A DNA stretch of 45,365 nucleotides, taken from the NCBI GenBank assembly GCA_945862125.1, contig CAMAYC010000029.1:1-45365 (forward strand), read 5' to 3'. Positions 8,732 to 16,737 of the stretch are shown here, piece by piece (the stretch's first letter is position 1; every line of letters starts with the position of its first letter). Made by a program: the position numbers and the translations under genes. The stretch is from Reyranella massiliensis 521 (GTDB lineage Bacteria > Pseudomonadota > Alphaproteobacteria > Reyranellales > Reyranellaceae). The notes under the pieces are model-generated. The model saw only the letters and a program-made list of their open reading frames with translations. It had not been told where the DNA came from and did not search any database.

Positions 8732-9913
8732 ATGATGAAAGTACAGGCAATCACAAGCACGGTCGTCGGCATGCTGGCCGCGCTCATCGTCGGACAGGGC
8801 GCCCAGGCTCAGGTGCCCGGAGTCACGGCTGACAAGATCCGGATCGGATCGTTCGGCGCCCTCACGGGGCCCGGATATCTCTACGGCAAGCTGCCCATGA
8901 ACGGCATCGAGGCAGTATTCGACGACGTCAACGCCAACGGCGGCATCCACGGCCGCAAGCTAGAGCTTGTGCGTGAGGACGACCGCTGCGATCCCGCCGC
9001 CGCGATCGGCGCGGTGAAGAAGCTCGTGTCGGAAGACAATGTGTTCGCCCTGATCGGAGGCGGATGCAGCAACGCCACCTTCGCCGCCCGCGAGGCACTC
9101 GAACAGGCAAAGATCCCGCTGGTCGTGATGGCGTCGGTCCATGACGGCATCACCACGCCGCTCTCGCCCACCATCTTCAGCTCCGCCCTGACCTCGACGC
9201 TCGAAAGCCAGGCGCAGCTGCAGTTTGCGCTCGACCAGAAGGCCAAGCGCATTGCCGTGATCTCGATGCGCGACGCCTGGGGGCGCGCCCGCTATTTGCC
9301 CCTCATGGAAGCCTTCAAGGCCAAGGGGATTACGCCGGTCGCCGATGAGGAAATGGCACCCGATGCCAACGACGCGACGGCCCAGGTCCTGCGCTTGAAG
9401 GCCGCCAATGCCGATGCGGTCCTGATCCTCCTCTATCCCAAGCCTGCGGCGATTTTCATGCGCGACGCCCAGAAACTCGGCTTCAAGCCACTCGCGATCG
9501 GCCAGTCCGGAATCGGCGATCCCGCTGCCTTCGAAGAACAGGTCGGCGTGCCTGGCGCGACGGCCCAGTTCCGTACGATCAGCATGGTCCGCTACACGCC
9601 GGAGGATCCTGCGGTCGACAAGTGGCGGAAGCTGGTCGAGACGAAGTTCCCGGGCGATCGGCTGTCGGTCTTCAACCTGTTCGGCGTCGGTGCCGCCCAG
9701 GTCATGGTCGAGGGGCTGAAGCGCGCCGGCAAGGACCCGACGCGCGAAAAGCTGGTCGAGGCGCTCAACTCGCTGACGGACGTCAAGACCGACGTCTACG
9801 GCGGCGGCATCACCTGCTCGGCGACCGATCATCGCTGCAACAAGTCCCCGGTATGGATCGCCAAGGAACCGGGCAAGCCAGTGCGGGTCATCGAGGTTAC
9901 CAAAGTAAACTAG
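8732..9913 (+). CDS. ABC transporter substrate-binding protein, Leu/Ile/Val-binding (LivK-like) family
   Basis: A 393-residue periplasmic binding protein. A Sec signal peptide is clear, with a hydrophobic core at residues 11-23 and a probable cut after AQA (residue 26). The mature part begins with the family pattern ADKIRIGSFGALTGPG and continues with GIEAVFDDVNANGGIHGRKL, as in peripla_BP_6 proteins. The ATG at 8732 has a strong AGGAGG five bases upstream (8722-8727); earlier in-frame codons fall in the control region. It starts the plus-strand transporter operon and defines the ligand. Members of this family bind amino acids, amides, urea or aromatic acids; the ligand here is unknown. Confidence 0.92.
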   Translation: MMKVQAITSTVVGMLAALIVGQGAQAQVPGVTADKIRIGSFGALTGPGYLYGKLPMNGIEAVFDDVNANGGIHGRKLELVREDDRCDPAAAIGAVKKLVSEDNVFALIGGGCSNATFAAREALEQAKIPLVVMASVHDGITTPLSPTIFSSALTSTLESQAQLQFALDQKAKRIAVISMRDAWGRARYLPLMEAFKAKGITPVADEEMAPDANDATAQVLRLKAANADAVLILLYPKPAAIFMRDAQKLGFKPLAIGQSGIGDPAAFEEQVGVPGATAQFRTISMVRYTPEDPAVDKWRKLVETKFPGDRLSVFNLFGVGAAQVMVEGLKRAGKDPTREKLVEALNSLTDVKTDVYGGGITCSATDHRCNKSPVWIAKEPGKPVRVIEVTKVN

Positions 9914-9919
9914 CGCGTC

Positions 9920-10801
9920 ATGGTCCTCTTCACCTTCCTGCTGTTGAGCGGACTGACCACAGGGTCGCTCTACGCCTTGATCGCACTCGGCATCGTGATC
10001 GTGAACAAGTCGACGGGCGTGATCAACTTCGCGCACGGCGAACTGTTCATGTTCTCGGGCTTCGTCGCCTGGACGCTTCACGTGCAGATGGGTGTGGGGT
10101 ACCTGCTCTCGCTGCTGATCACCATCGCCGTCGGGTGCGCCCTCGGCATGATGACAGACCGGATCGCCTTCCGGCCGATCAAGAAGGACGACGTCGTCAG
10201 CCTCGTGCTGGCGACTGTCGGCCTCGCCTTCGTGTTCCGCGGCACCGCACGCGTGATCTGGGGCGGAAAGGGTGACTATCTCTCCTTTCCGCCGATCACC
10301 TCTCCCGACCCGATCGTCTTCGGCGAAATCCTGGTGATCCCCCAGCAGCTCGCCGTGCTGGCCGGCGCCATGGTCATCATGGTTGTCTTCGCGGCGTTCT
10401 TCCGCCTGACCCGTGCCGGCAAGATGATGCAGGCCGCAGCCGACAATGCCAAAGCCTCGCGGCTGGTCGGTATTCGTATCGACCGGGTCTACATGTGGTC
10501 TTTCGGCACAGGGGCGGCGATCGCCGCCGCTGCCGCCGTACTGATGGCGCCGCTCACGCTCCTCTATCCCGACATGGGCTTCTCGTTCTTCATCAAGGGC
10601 TTCGCGGCTGCGGTTCTGGGCGGCCTCATCAGCCTGCCCGGCGCGGTCCTGGGGGGCTTCTGCATCGGCGTCATCGAGTCGCTGGCCGGCGGCTACATCA
10701 GCTCGAGCTTCATGGAGGTCTCGGCCTTCGTCGTCATCATGCTGGTGCTCGTCGTCCGTCCAACCGGCCTGCTGGGCTTCACCGGATTGCGGCGGGTATG
10801 A
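9920..10801 (+). CDS. ABC transporter permease, LivH family
   Basis: A 293-residue inner-membrane permease with about eight hydrophobic segments. The N-terminus shows the family hallmark GSLYALIALGIVIVNKSTGVI followed directly by NFAHGELFM; the C-terminus carries AVLGGLISLPGAVLGGFCIG, the region that contacts the ATPase. It begins six bases after the binding-protein stop and overlaps the next permease by four bases. Together with the LivM-like protein it forms the transmembrane channel of the importer. Confidence 0.93.
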   Translation: MVLFTFLLLSGLTTGSLYALIALGIVIVNKSTGVINFAHGELFMFSGFVAWTLHVQMGVGYLLSLLITIAVGCALGMMTDRIAFRPIKKDDVVSLVLATVGLAFVFRGTARVIWGGKGDYLSFPPITSPDPIVFGEILVIPQQLAVLAGAMVIMVVFAAFFRLTRAGKMMQAAADNAKASRLVGIRIDRVYMWSFGTGAAIAAAAAVLMAPLTLLYPDMGFSFFIKGFAAAVLGGLISLPGAVLGGFCIGVIESLAGGYISSSFMEVSAFVVIMLVLVVRPTGLLGFTGLRRV

Positions 10802-11814
10802 CGATGGCGCTCCTGGGTCGACGCAATGTCCTTCTGGCGCTGTTGCTGATCGCCGCAATCGCGCCTTCGTTCATCAACGACTACTACCTGTTCATCGGCA
10901 ATACGATCCTGATCTACGTGCTGCTGTCGATCGGGCTGAATATCCTGATCGGCTACACGGGCCAACTGGCCTTCGCCAATGCCGCGATGTTCGGCATCGG
11001 CGCCTACGGCACGGGTCTTCTGCAGGTGCGCCTCGGCTGGCCGTTCTGGGCGGCCTTTCCCGCCGGCACCGTCATCGCCATGACCGTGGGATTGGCGATC
11101 TCCCTGCCGGCGCTGCGCTTGCGTGGACTCTACCTTGCCGTCTCCACCCTGGCCTTCGCACAGTTCACCCAGTGGATCTTCCTCAATTGGGAAGACGTCA
11201 CCTACGGTGCCGGTGGATTCAAGACGCCGACGATCTCCTTCGCGCCGCTTCCTGTCTCCAAGGACGTCGGTCTCTACTACCTCTCGCTTCTCTTGGTAGT
11301 CGTACTGTTTGCGCTGGCGCAGAATACGGTGCGCTCCCGGCTCGGCCGCGCCTTCATCGCCGTCCGCGACAGTGAGATCGCCGCGCAGTCCCTCGGTGTC
11401 GACCTTCTGCGCTACAAGGCCCTGGCATTCGGCATCAGCGGCTTCTACGCCGGCGTGGCCGGCGGGCTCTATTCGGCCCTGCTGAACTTCGTTTCGCCCG
11501 AAGGTTACGACCTTTTCCAGATGGTGCTGCAGAAGGCGATGATCGTGGTCGGAGGCCTGGGTTCGATTGTGGGCTCCGTGCTGGGCGCCGGCGCGATCAT
11601 CACGACCCTAGAAATGCTGCGCAAGGTCAAGGGCGCGCAGGAAATCGCCTTTGGCGCCATTCTGGTCGGCTTCATTCTCTTCATGCCGGGCGGCATCGTC
11701 GGCTGGCTCAAGGAGAAGGTGCGTGGCTGGGACGAGCCACTGCACCGCAGCCGGCGGCGGGAATCGCCGGTCCTTGTCCAATCCTCGCCCGAAAGCAGAG
11801 AGATAGGACCATGA
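10798..11814 (+). CDS. ABC transporter permease, LivM family
   Basis: A 338-residue permease with about nine to ten membrane segments. The signature GLNILIGYTGQLAFANAAMF sits near residue 50 in the usual LivM position. The loop RDSEIAAQSLGVDLLRYKALAF is the conserved cytoplasmic coupling helix (EAA-like) region. The ATG at 10798 forms an ATGA overlap with the LivH stop, so the longer upstream frame was rejected. A hydrophilic tail after about residue 305 (Arg- and Ser-rich) is longer than the minimal domain and probably cytoplasmic. It overlaps the next ATPase gene by four bases. Confidence 0.92.
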   Translation: MTMALLGRRNVLLALLLIAAIAPSFINDYYLFIGNTILIYVLLSIGLNILIGYTGQLAFANAAMFGIGAYGTGLLQVRLGWPFWAAFPAGTVIAMTVGLAISLPALRLRGLYLAVSTLAFAQFTQWIFLNWEDVTYGAGGFKTPTISFAPLPVSKDVGLYYLSLLLVVVLFALAQNTVRSRLGRAFIAVRDSEIAAQSLGVDLLRYKALAFGISGFYAGVAGGLYSALLNFVSPEGYDLFQMVLQKAMIVVGGLGSIVGSVLGAGAIITTLEMLRKVKGAQEIAFGAILVGFILFMPGGIVGWLKEKVRGWDEPLHRSRRRESPVLVQSSPESREIGP

Positions 11815-12602
11815 TCGAGCCCCTACTCTCGGTTCGCGACGTGTCCGTCAGCTTCGGTGGCGTAAAGGTTCTCGACGGCATCAACCTCGATGTCAGGCCG
11901 GGCGAAATACGCGGGTTGATCGGCCCGAACGGCGCCGGCAAGACAACCATGCTCAATGTCATCTCCGGCATCCACCCGCCGCATCAGGGCGACGTGCGCC
12001 TCGACGGCGTGTCGATCGTCGGGCGCAATCCGAGCCAGATCGCACGCATGGGCCTTGGCCGCACCTTCCAGACCACGCAGCTCTTCCGCGGCATGACCGT
12101 GCTCGAAAACCTCATGACCGGCCTCCACCATCGCACGAAGGCCAACCTGATTGCCGCGGGCCTCAACCTGCGCAGCTATCGCGAGGAAGAAGAAGCCGCC
12201 GAGGAGGAAGCGCGGCAGGCGCTGGAATTCATCGGCATGTCGGCCTTCGCCGACCGTCCAGGGACAGCCCTGTCGTTCGGTCAGCAGCGCGTGATCGAGA
12301 TTGCCCGCACTCTGATCGGCTCGCCGAAGGTCGTTCTGCTCGACGAACCTGCGGTCGGTCTAAGCCTCAACCGGCTGGCGGAGTTCGACGCCCTGTTGCG
12401 ACGCATCCGCGACGAGAAGGGAGTGACGCTGATCCTGATCGAGCATGTCATCCGACTCGTGATGGACGTGTGCGATCAGGTCACGGTGCTGAGTTCCGGC
12501 CGGCGAATCGCCGACGGTCCGCCCGATGCGGTGCGCAACGATCCTCAGGTCATCGAGGCCTATCTGGGAAAGGACCTCCGTGCTCGCCATTCGGCATCTT
12601 AA
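11811..12602 (+). CDS. ABC transporter ATP-binding protein, LivG family
   Basis: A 263-residue ATPase. Walker A is GPNGAGKTTM near residue 40, the signature loop is LSFGQQRVIEIAR (the usual LSxGQQ form of LivG), and Walker B is VVLLDEPAVGL. The C-terminal extension after about residue 235 is typical of BCA_ABC_TP_C-containing LivG proteins. It overlaps the LivM-like gene by four bases and the following ATPase by 23 bases. The two ATPases would act as a heterodimer powering import. Confidence 0.93.
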   Translation: MIEPLLSVRDVSVSFGGVKVLDGINLDVRPGEIRGLIGPNGAGKTTMLNVISGIHPPHQGDVRLDGVSIVGRNPSQIARMGLGRTFQTTQLFRGMTVLENLMTGLHHRTKANLIAAGLNLRSYREEEEAAEEEARQALEFIGMSAFADRPGTALSFGQQRVIEIARTLIGSPKVVLLDEPAVGLSLNRLAEFDALLRRIRDEKGVTLILIEHVIRLVMDVCDQVTVLSSGRRIADGPPDAVRNDPQVIEAYLGKDLRARHSAS

Positions 12603-13284
12603 AGTTTCGTACGGCCTCACCCAGGTCTTGCGCGACGTGACCTTCGAGGTGCCGACCGGGAAGATCGTGGCGCTTCTGGGCGGCAACGGATCGGGCAAAA
12701 CCACCATGCTGAACACCCTCTCCGGCCTGGTGAAGCCCAGCGACGGCTCCATCAGCTTCGAGAATCGAGAGTGTGCCGGTCTCTCGCCCGACAATGTCGT
12801 GCGCCGCGGCATTGCCCAGGTTCCGCAGGGCCGCGAGGTCTGGCCCAGCCTCTCGGTACAGGACAATCTCGAACTGGGAGCCGCGACGCGACGCGATTGG
12901 GCCGGAATCCGGTCGGACATGAACGATGTCTACGCGATGTTCCCGAAGCTTGCGGCGGGCCGCAAGCGCCGCGCCGGCAGCCTGAGCGGCGGAGAGCAGC
13001 AGATGGTGGCGATCGGCCGGGCGCTGATGGCGCGACCGCGGTGCCTGCTGATGGACGAGCCGTCGGCCGGGCTCGCCCCTTCGATCGTCGGCGACATGGT
13101 CGACACGATCCTGGCATTGAACGCGCGCGGTCTCACCATCCTTCTGGTCGAACAGAACATCGGCGTCGCCGCGGCCGTCGCCGAAGAGGCCCACATCCTC
13201 CAGGGAGGAGAGATCACCTTCTCCGGGCCAGCCGCCGGCCTGGTCGACAATCCCGACGTGCTTCGGTCCTACCTCGGGCGCTAA
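12580..13284 (+). CDS. ABC transporter ATP-binding protein, LivF family
   Basis: A 234-residue ATPase with Walker A LGGNGSGKTTM, signature LSGGEQQMVAIGRALM and Walker B CLLMDEPSAGLAP. A GTG start at 12580, preceded by GGAAAGGA, gives the standard LivF opening (LAIRHLKVSYGLTQVLRDV) and length. An upstream ATG in the same frame would add 18 residues wholly inside the LivG gene. It is the last gene of the transporter operon. The molybdoenzyme gene faces it ten bases away, with only a very short dyad between them. Confidence 0.92.
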   Translation: MLAIRHLKVSYGLTQVLRDVTFEVPTGKIVALLGGNGSGKTTMLNTLSGLVKPSDGSISFENRECAGLSPDNVVRRGIAQVPQGREVWPSLSVQDNLELGAATRRDWAGIRSDMNDVYAMFPKLAAGRKRRAGSLSGGEQQMVAIGRALMARPRCLLMDEPSAGLAPSIVGDMVDTILALNARGLTILLVEQNIGVAAAVAEEAHILQGGEITFSGPAAGLVDNPDVLRSYLGR

Positions 13285-13294
13285 GCGGAACCGC

Positions 13295-15349
13295 TCAGGC
13301 GACCCGCAGCCAGACCGCGGTATCGTGAAAGGCCGCGCCGCCGTTGGGCGGCACCGGGTCGGAGCCGATCAGGACATTGACGCCCATCTGGTCGAGATAG
13401 GCCGAACTCGGCCAGTTCCCCTCCACGATCACGACGCCCTGGCGGGCGGTGTCGGCCGGCCGGGCGCGCAGCCGTACCTCGCCGCGCGCGTTGCCGAGTT
13501 TCACCAGGGTGCCATCGACGATGCCCATCCGGTCGGCATCAGCTTTATGTATCAGAGCCCGCGGCTCGCCCTCGCGGGAAATCGACCCCGGCGTCTCGGT
13601 GAAAGTCGTATTGAGGAACGTCCGCGCCGGCGGCACGACCAGGCGAAACGGAAGCGCATCGCTTGCCTGCTCGAAATTCTCGCGATGTACAGGCAACGCC
13701 GTCATGCCGGCATGGTAGGGGCCGACCCTCGACCAATCAGGCTTGAAATGGAACTTCCCGTCACTCGAGGGGAAGCCGTCGAGAAAGTGGGAGGCCGCGA
13801 AATCCTGGCCGCAATCGATCCAGCCCTGCCGCACCGCTTCCTCCCAGGTTCCGCGGTTGGAGGCGCGCAACGTGGCATCGAGCAACTCGGTGGCGCTCAT
13901 GTCGAAGCTCGGGTGATCGGAGCCAAGCCGCCGCGCAAGCTGACAGATCAGCTCATGATTGCTGCGACAGTCCTCGTATCGGTCGAGCACCCGCGGGCCA
14001 GCAGTGATATGGGTCTGGCCGAAGGCGCAATAGAGGTCGTCATATTCAAGGAACATCGCGGCGGGCAGGACGATATCGGCGTACTTCGCCGTCGCCGTCA
14101 TGAACTGCTCGTGGACGCAGAGGAACAGATCCTCGCGCGACAGGCCCTTCGCCACTGATGCGCTATCGGGTGCGACGTTGGCCGAATTGGCATTCTGCAT
14201 CAGCATGGCCGTGACGGGCGGACCATTCTTCAACGCCTCCAGATCACCGCACAGCACGGGACCGATCCTCGACTGATCTAGTATCCGTGTCCTGGCATCC
14301 ATGAAATCGAGGCCGTGGGCCAGCCGGAGATCCAGCCGCCAGATATCCCAGTTGATGAAGAATGCCCCGCCTCCCTGATGCCCCCAGGCCCCGGTGATGG
14401 CCGGCAGGCAGCACACCGCATGCATGGCGGAAGAACCGTTGCGCGAGCGCGTGAAGCCGAACCCCAGCCGCAGAAACGACCGCTTCGTGCCGCCATACAG
14501 CCGGGCGAAGTCGACGATTTCCTCGACCGACAACCCCGTAAGCGCCGCGGCCCATTCCGGTGTCTTGTCGGCGAGATGCGCTTCTACGTCAGCGCCAAAG
14601 TCCGTGTAGCGTGCAAGATAGGCGCGATCGGCGAAGCCTTCCTTGAGCAGGACATGCATGATCGCCAGCGCCAGCGCGCCATCGGTACCCGGTCGCAGCA
14701 CGAGGCCGATGTCGGCCGCCTCGATCGAGGGTGTGCGGTAGACGTCGATCACCACGAGCTTGGCGCCGCGTGTCTTACGCGCCTTGGCGATATGGGTCAT
14801 CGCGTTGACTTGAGTGGAAACCGGATTGCCGCCCCACACCACGATCAGATCCGAGTCGGCCATCTCGCGGGGATCGGGGCCCATCAGTTTGCCCACCGCC
14901 GCGCGCCAGCCCGACTCGGCCGGTGTCATGCAAATCGTCGTTTGCTGGCGGGAGTAGCCGAAGGCGTGGCGAAGCCGGTCGATGCCGTAGCGTTGTACGA
15001 CCCCCATCGTGCCGCCGGAATGGTATGGCCAGACGGATTCGCTCCCATGAGCCCGCACCGACCTGCCGAATGCCTCGGCGATTTCATCCAGGGCGGCGTC
15101 CCAGGTGATCGGCCTGAACTCGCCGGCGCCCTTCTCTCCAACTCTCTGCAGAGGCTGCTTCAGCCGATCCGGATGATGGACGCGTTCGGCATACCGGGCG
15201 ACCTTGGCGCACACGACACCATCGGTATAGCTGTTGCCGGAGGCACCTCGTACACGACCGATTCGCGTCGGCGACAGGCGCTCGACCTCGAGGGCGCAGC
15301 CACTCGGGCAATCATGCGGACAGGCCGACTTCCAGAACTCCTTGCCCAT
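13295..15349 (-). CDS. Molybdopterin-dependent oxidoreductase (DMSO reductase superfamily)
   Basis: A 684-residue catalytic subunit. An N-terminal [4Fe-4S] motif is present as Cys10, Cys14, Cys18 (CPHDCPSGC) and Cys47 (VVCAK). Molybdopterin-binding regions follow (DLIVVWGGNPVSTQ, VIDVYRT, RPGTDGALALAI), and a C-terminal dinucleotide-binding domain begins near residue 570 (NTTFTETPG, then ADADRMGIVDGTLVKLGN). No twin-arginine signal is visible, so it is probably cytoplasmic. No electron-transfer subunit is adjacent. The metal ligand cannot be assigned with certainty; the equivalent region reads ICMTPAESGW. It converges on the transporter operon, so a role in the same pathway is suggested only by position. 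Confidence 0.9.
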   Translation of the reverse strand: MGKEFWKSACPHDCPSGCALEVERLSPTRIGRVRGASGNSYTDGVVCAKVARYAERVHHPDRLKQPLQRVGEKGAGEFRPITWDAALDEIAEAFGRSVRAHGSESVWPYHSGGTMGVVQRYGIDRLRHAFGYSRQQTTICMTPAESGWRAAVGKLMGPDPREMADSDLIVVWGGNPVSTQVNAMTHIAKARKTRGAKLVVIDVYRTPSIEAADIGLVLRPGTDGALALAIMHVLLKEGFADRAYLARYTDFGADVEAHLADKTPEWAAALTGLSVEEIVDFARLYGGTKRSFLRLGFGFTRSRNGSSAMHAVCCLPAITGAWGHQGGGAFFINWDIWRLDLRLAHGLDFMDARTRILDQSRIGPVLCGDLEALKNGPPVTAMLMQNANSANVAPDSASVAKGLSREDLFLCVHEQFMTATAKYADIVLPAAMFLEYDDLYCAFGQTHITAGPRVLDRYEDCRSNHELICQLARRLGSDHPSFDMSATELLDATLRASNRGTWEEAVRQGWIDCGQDFAASHFLDGFPSSDGKFHFKPDWSRVGPYHAGMTALPVHRENFEQASDALPFRLVVPPARTFLNTTFTETPGSISREGEPRALIHKADADRMGIVDGTLVKLGNARGEVRLRARPADTARQGVVIVEGNWPSSAYLDQMGVNVLIGSDPVPPNGGAAFHDTAVWLRVA

Positions 15350-15449
15350 TCAGCCTCCCGTGAACCGCCGCTCGCACTGTATCACGGGCTGGCCGGCCGG
15401 CATCCAGAAGACATTCATGGTTCGCTCGCCAGGCGCGAGACAGCACTTT

Positions 15450-15466
15450 ACCAATACCCCATTGGT
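15450..15466. promoter_or_regulatory. ACCAAT-ACCCC-ATTGGT inverted repeat upstream of the molybdoenzyme
   Basis: A perfect 6-bp dyad with a 5-bp spacer, about 100 bp upstream of the molybdoenzyme start codon. It lies in the 233-bp non-coding stretch (15350-15582) between that gene and the tRNA-derived repeat. Its place and symmetry suit an operator, but no matching regulator can be named. Confidence 0.35.
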
Positions 15467-15582
15467 GTATCCCGGCGCCGCACGACCGACGGCGCTTGGG
15501 ACTCACGGCGATCGACGCGCCTGCCCTTGGACCAGGCGCATCTCCGTAAGCGCCTGACGAGACTCGCCAAAATTGCAAAGAT

Positions 15583-15635
15583 TGGTGCCCCCGGTCGGAC
15601 TCGAACCAACACTCCCGAAGAAACCTGATTTTGAG
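15583..15635 (-). repeat. 53-bp direct repeat of the tRNA-Leu 3' half (distal att site)
   Basis: Positions 15583-15635 are identical to 16738-16790, the part of the intact tRNA-Leu gene from the anticodon loop through the encoded CCA end. Identity stops abruptly on both sides. This is the usual footprint of site-specific integration into a tRNA gene: the element brings its own copy of the 3' end and leaves the displaced half at the far junction. Confidence 0.92.
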
Positions 15636-15659
15636 GTGGATTTGCCGCCACCTCAAAAT
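15628..15659. repeat. 12-bp perfect inverted repeat across the distal att junction
   Basis: ATTTTGAGGTGG (15628-15639) and its exact complement (15648-15659) are separated by 8 bp. The left arm starts inside the tRNA-derived core and ends in element DNA, so the dyad exists only in the integrated or element-borne form. It may form paired core-type integrase sites or a transcript hairpin. Confidence 0.6.
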
Positions 15660-15689
15660 GCCATTGATTCCAAACTTTTATCACTATTC

Positions 15690-15743
15690 GAGTCTAACAC
15701 TCACGGCCGGCTTTCGGCCTGAAAGCGGCCGCTTGTCTAACAG
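15690..15743 (+). repeat. Two GTCTAAC motifs flanking a GC-rich hairpin
   Basis: GTCTAACA occurs at 15692-15699 and again at 15735-15742 in the same orientation. Between them is an imperfect hairpin made of GGCCGGCTTTC and GAAAGCGGCC. The same motif recurs at the other end of the element (16598-16675). Such repeats near both ends are expected of integrase arm-type sites; they also fit the RYYYAAC consensus of integron attC sites. Confidence 0.5.
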
Positions 15744-15809
15744 CGAATCGAATGGACGAAGCGTTTGTTCCTCCTCAACATTCTCCGAACTTGGGGTGCG
15801 GAGGCTTTC

Positions 15810-16445
15810 ATGACTAGGGCGACGCGTCTTTCTTCTGAAAGCATGCCAATGTCAAAAATCAATTCGCTCCTAAGGGTCGTAGCAACTCTTGCATGTGGCT
15901 TGCTTGCCGTTGTGGGATTGGGTGTCGCTGCAGGCGACGTAGCTGGACTGAACTATTCATCTGCACTCTCGTTTCTGAGCATCCCAAGCCTGGCAAACTG
16001 CAACAAGGCCGTCGGCGCCAGGATTCTTTTCTGGTCACTTCTTCTGTTTGAACTCCCGCTCTGGATGCTCGTCGTTCGGTATAGATTTTCGTCCGAGGAT
16101 GTTGATGCCCTTCACGTCCGCCTCAACTACGTACTGGCATCGACGAGGTGGCGTGGAGATAGATGGTTTCTTTGGAAACTCGCGGCCGTTAATTTTGTTC
16201 TCACGATTTTGGCATGGTGGGCGTCTTACGATCTCGCCTATGACAACGGGAGCTTGTGTTCATCCAAGTCGGTAGCGCCGTCGGTGATCGACTACTGGCA
16301 TTTAATAGGAGTGAATGGCCTGCGCGTCCTGTGTGCGCTTCTCTGGGGCCTCATCCTTTTCATGACGGTCGTATCATCGAGGCAACGTCGGGCCATATTC
16401 GTCGAGCCTCAAGCCGCTAGCGAGCAGGAGCCCACCAATGAGTGA
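15810..16445 (+). CDS. Hypothetical four-helix membrane protein (element cargo)
   Basis: A 211-residue protein that I do not recognise. Four hydrophobic segments are visible, at about residues 20-43, 72-91, 123-143 and 171-190, with short polar loops and a charged C-terminal tail. The segment between helices 1 and 2 contains a Cys (SLANCNKA) and that between 3 and 4 another (GSLCSSKS), which could pair outside the membrane. The ATG at 15810 is preferred because GGAGG lies five bases upstream (15800-15804); later ATGs at 15843 and 15849 are possible. Codon use is less GC-rich than the flanking genes, consistent with arrival on the mini-element. Functions typical of such cargo, such as exclusion or immunity, would be speculation. 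Confidence 0.7.
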   Translation: MTRATRLSSESMPMSKINSLLRVVATLACGLLAVVGLGVAAGDVAGLNYSSALSFLSIPSLANCNKAVGARILFWSLLLFELPLWMLVVRYRFSSEDVDALHVRLNYVLASTRWRGDRWFLWKLAAVNFVLTILAWWASYDLAYDNGSLCSSKSVAPSVIDYWHLIGVNGLRVLCALLWGLILFMTVVSSRQRRAIFVEPQAASEQEPTNE

Positions 16446-16583
16446 TCCAGACCGGATCAAGCGCGAATTTGCCTAGCGACTCAAGACGGATCTGCAGACT
16501 TTTCAGCCTGGGTCAAAGATCACAAACTACGACAAGGTCTCCTCGACGCGCTAAAGGCGTTTGCGCGCAAGGAATTTCAATAG
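16438..16583 (+). pseudogene. Small frameshifted ORF after the cargo gene
   Basis: An ATG at 16438 overlaps the membrane-protein stop and opens SDPDRIKREFA before a TAG. Shifting frame there continues without interruption through SADFSAWVKDHKLRQGLLDA and KAFARKEF to a stop at 16581-16583. The joined product would be about 48 residues, charged and helical, like a real small protein with a one-base loss. It may instead be chance. Confidence 0.35.
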
Positions 16584-16597
16584 CCGCAACGGTAGCC

Positions 16598-16675
16598 GTT
16601 AGACTCCAAACCCGCCCAAGTGGCTAAAAGGGCGTAGAATCAGGAGTCTAACAGTGTTGCGCTTTGTTAGACTCC
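16598..16675. repeat. Inverted GTTAGAC/GTCTAAC cluster with a perfect 11-bp hairpin
   Basis: GTTAGACTCC stands at 16598-16607. GGAGTCTAACA (16643-16653) and its exact complement (16665-16675) form an 11-bp stem with an 11-nt loop. A 12-bp direct repeat, GTAGAATCAGGA, lies at 16634-16645 and 16692-16703. Together with the left-end copies this makes five occurrences of the GTCTAAC core, all outside the coding part of the element. Confidence 0.6.
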
Positions 16676-16737
16676 ATTGTGCGACCTGAGAGTAGAATCA
16701 GGACACGACAAAATTCAGGCCCGCTTGCATTTCACGA

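Noticed and set aside
13281..13300. AGCG-GAAC-CGCT dyad between the LivF-like gene and the molybdoenzyme
   Set aside because: The stem is only four to five pairs with no T-run; it overlaps the expected stop region and is too weak to call a terminator.
16442..16627. 61-codon open frame in the tRNA-Leu element
   Set aside because: Composition (Ser/Arg/Thr-rich, no start context) fits a shadow of the neighbouring frames; the frameshifted alternative reads more like a protein.
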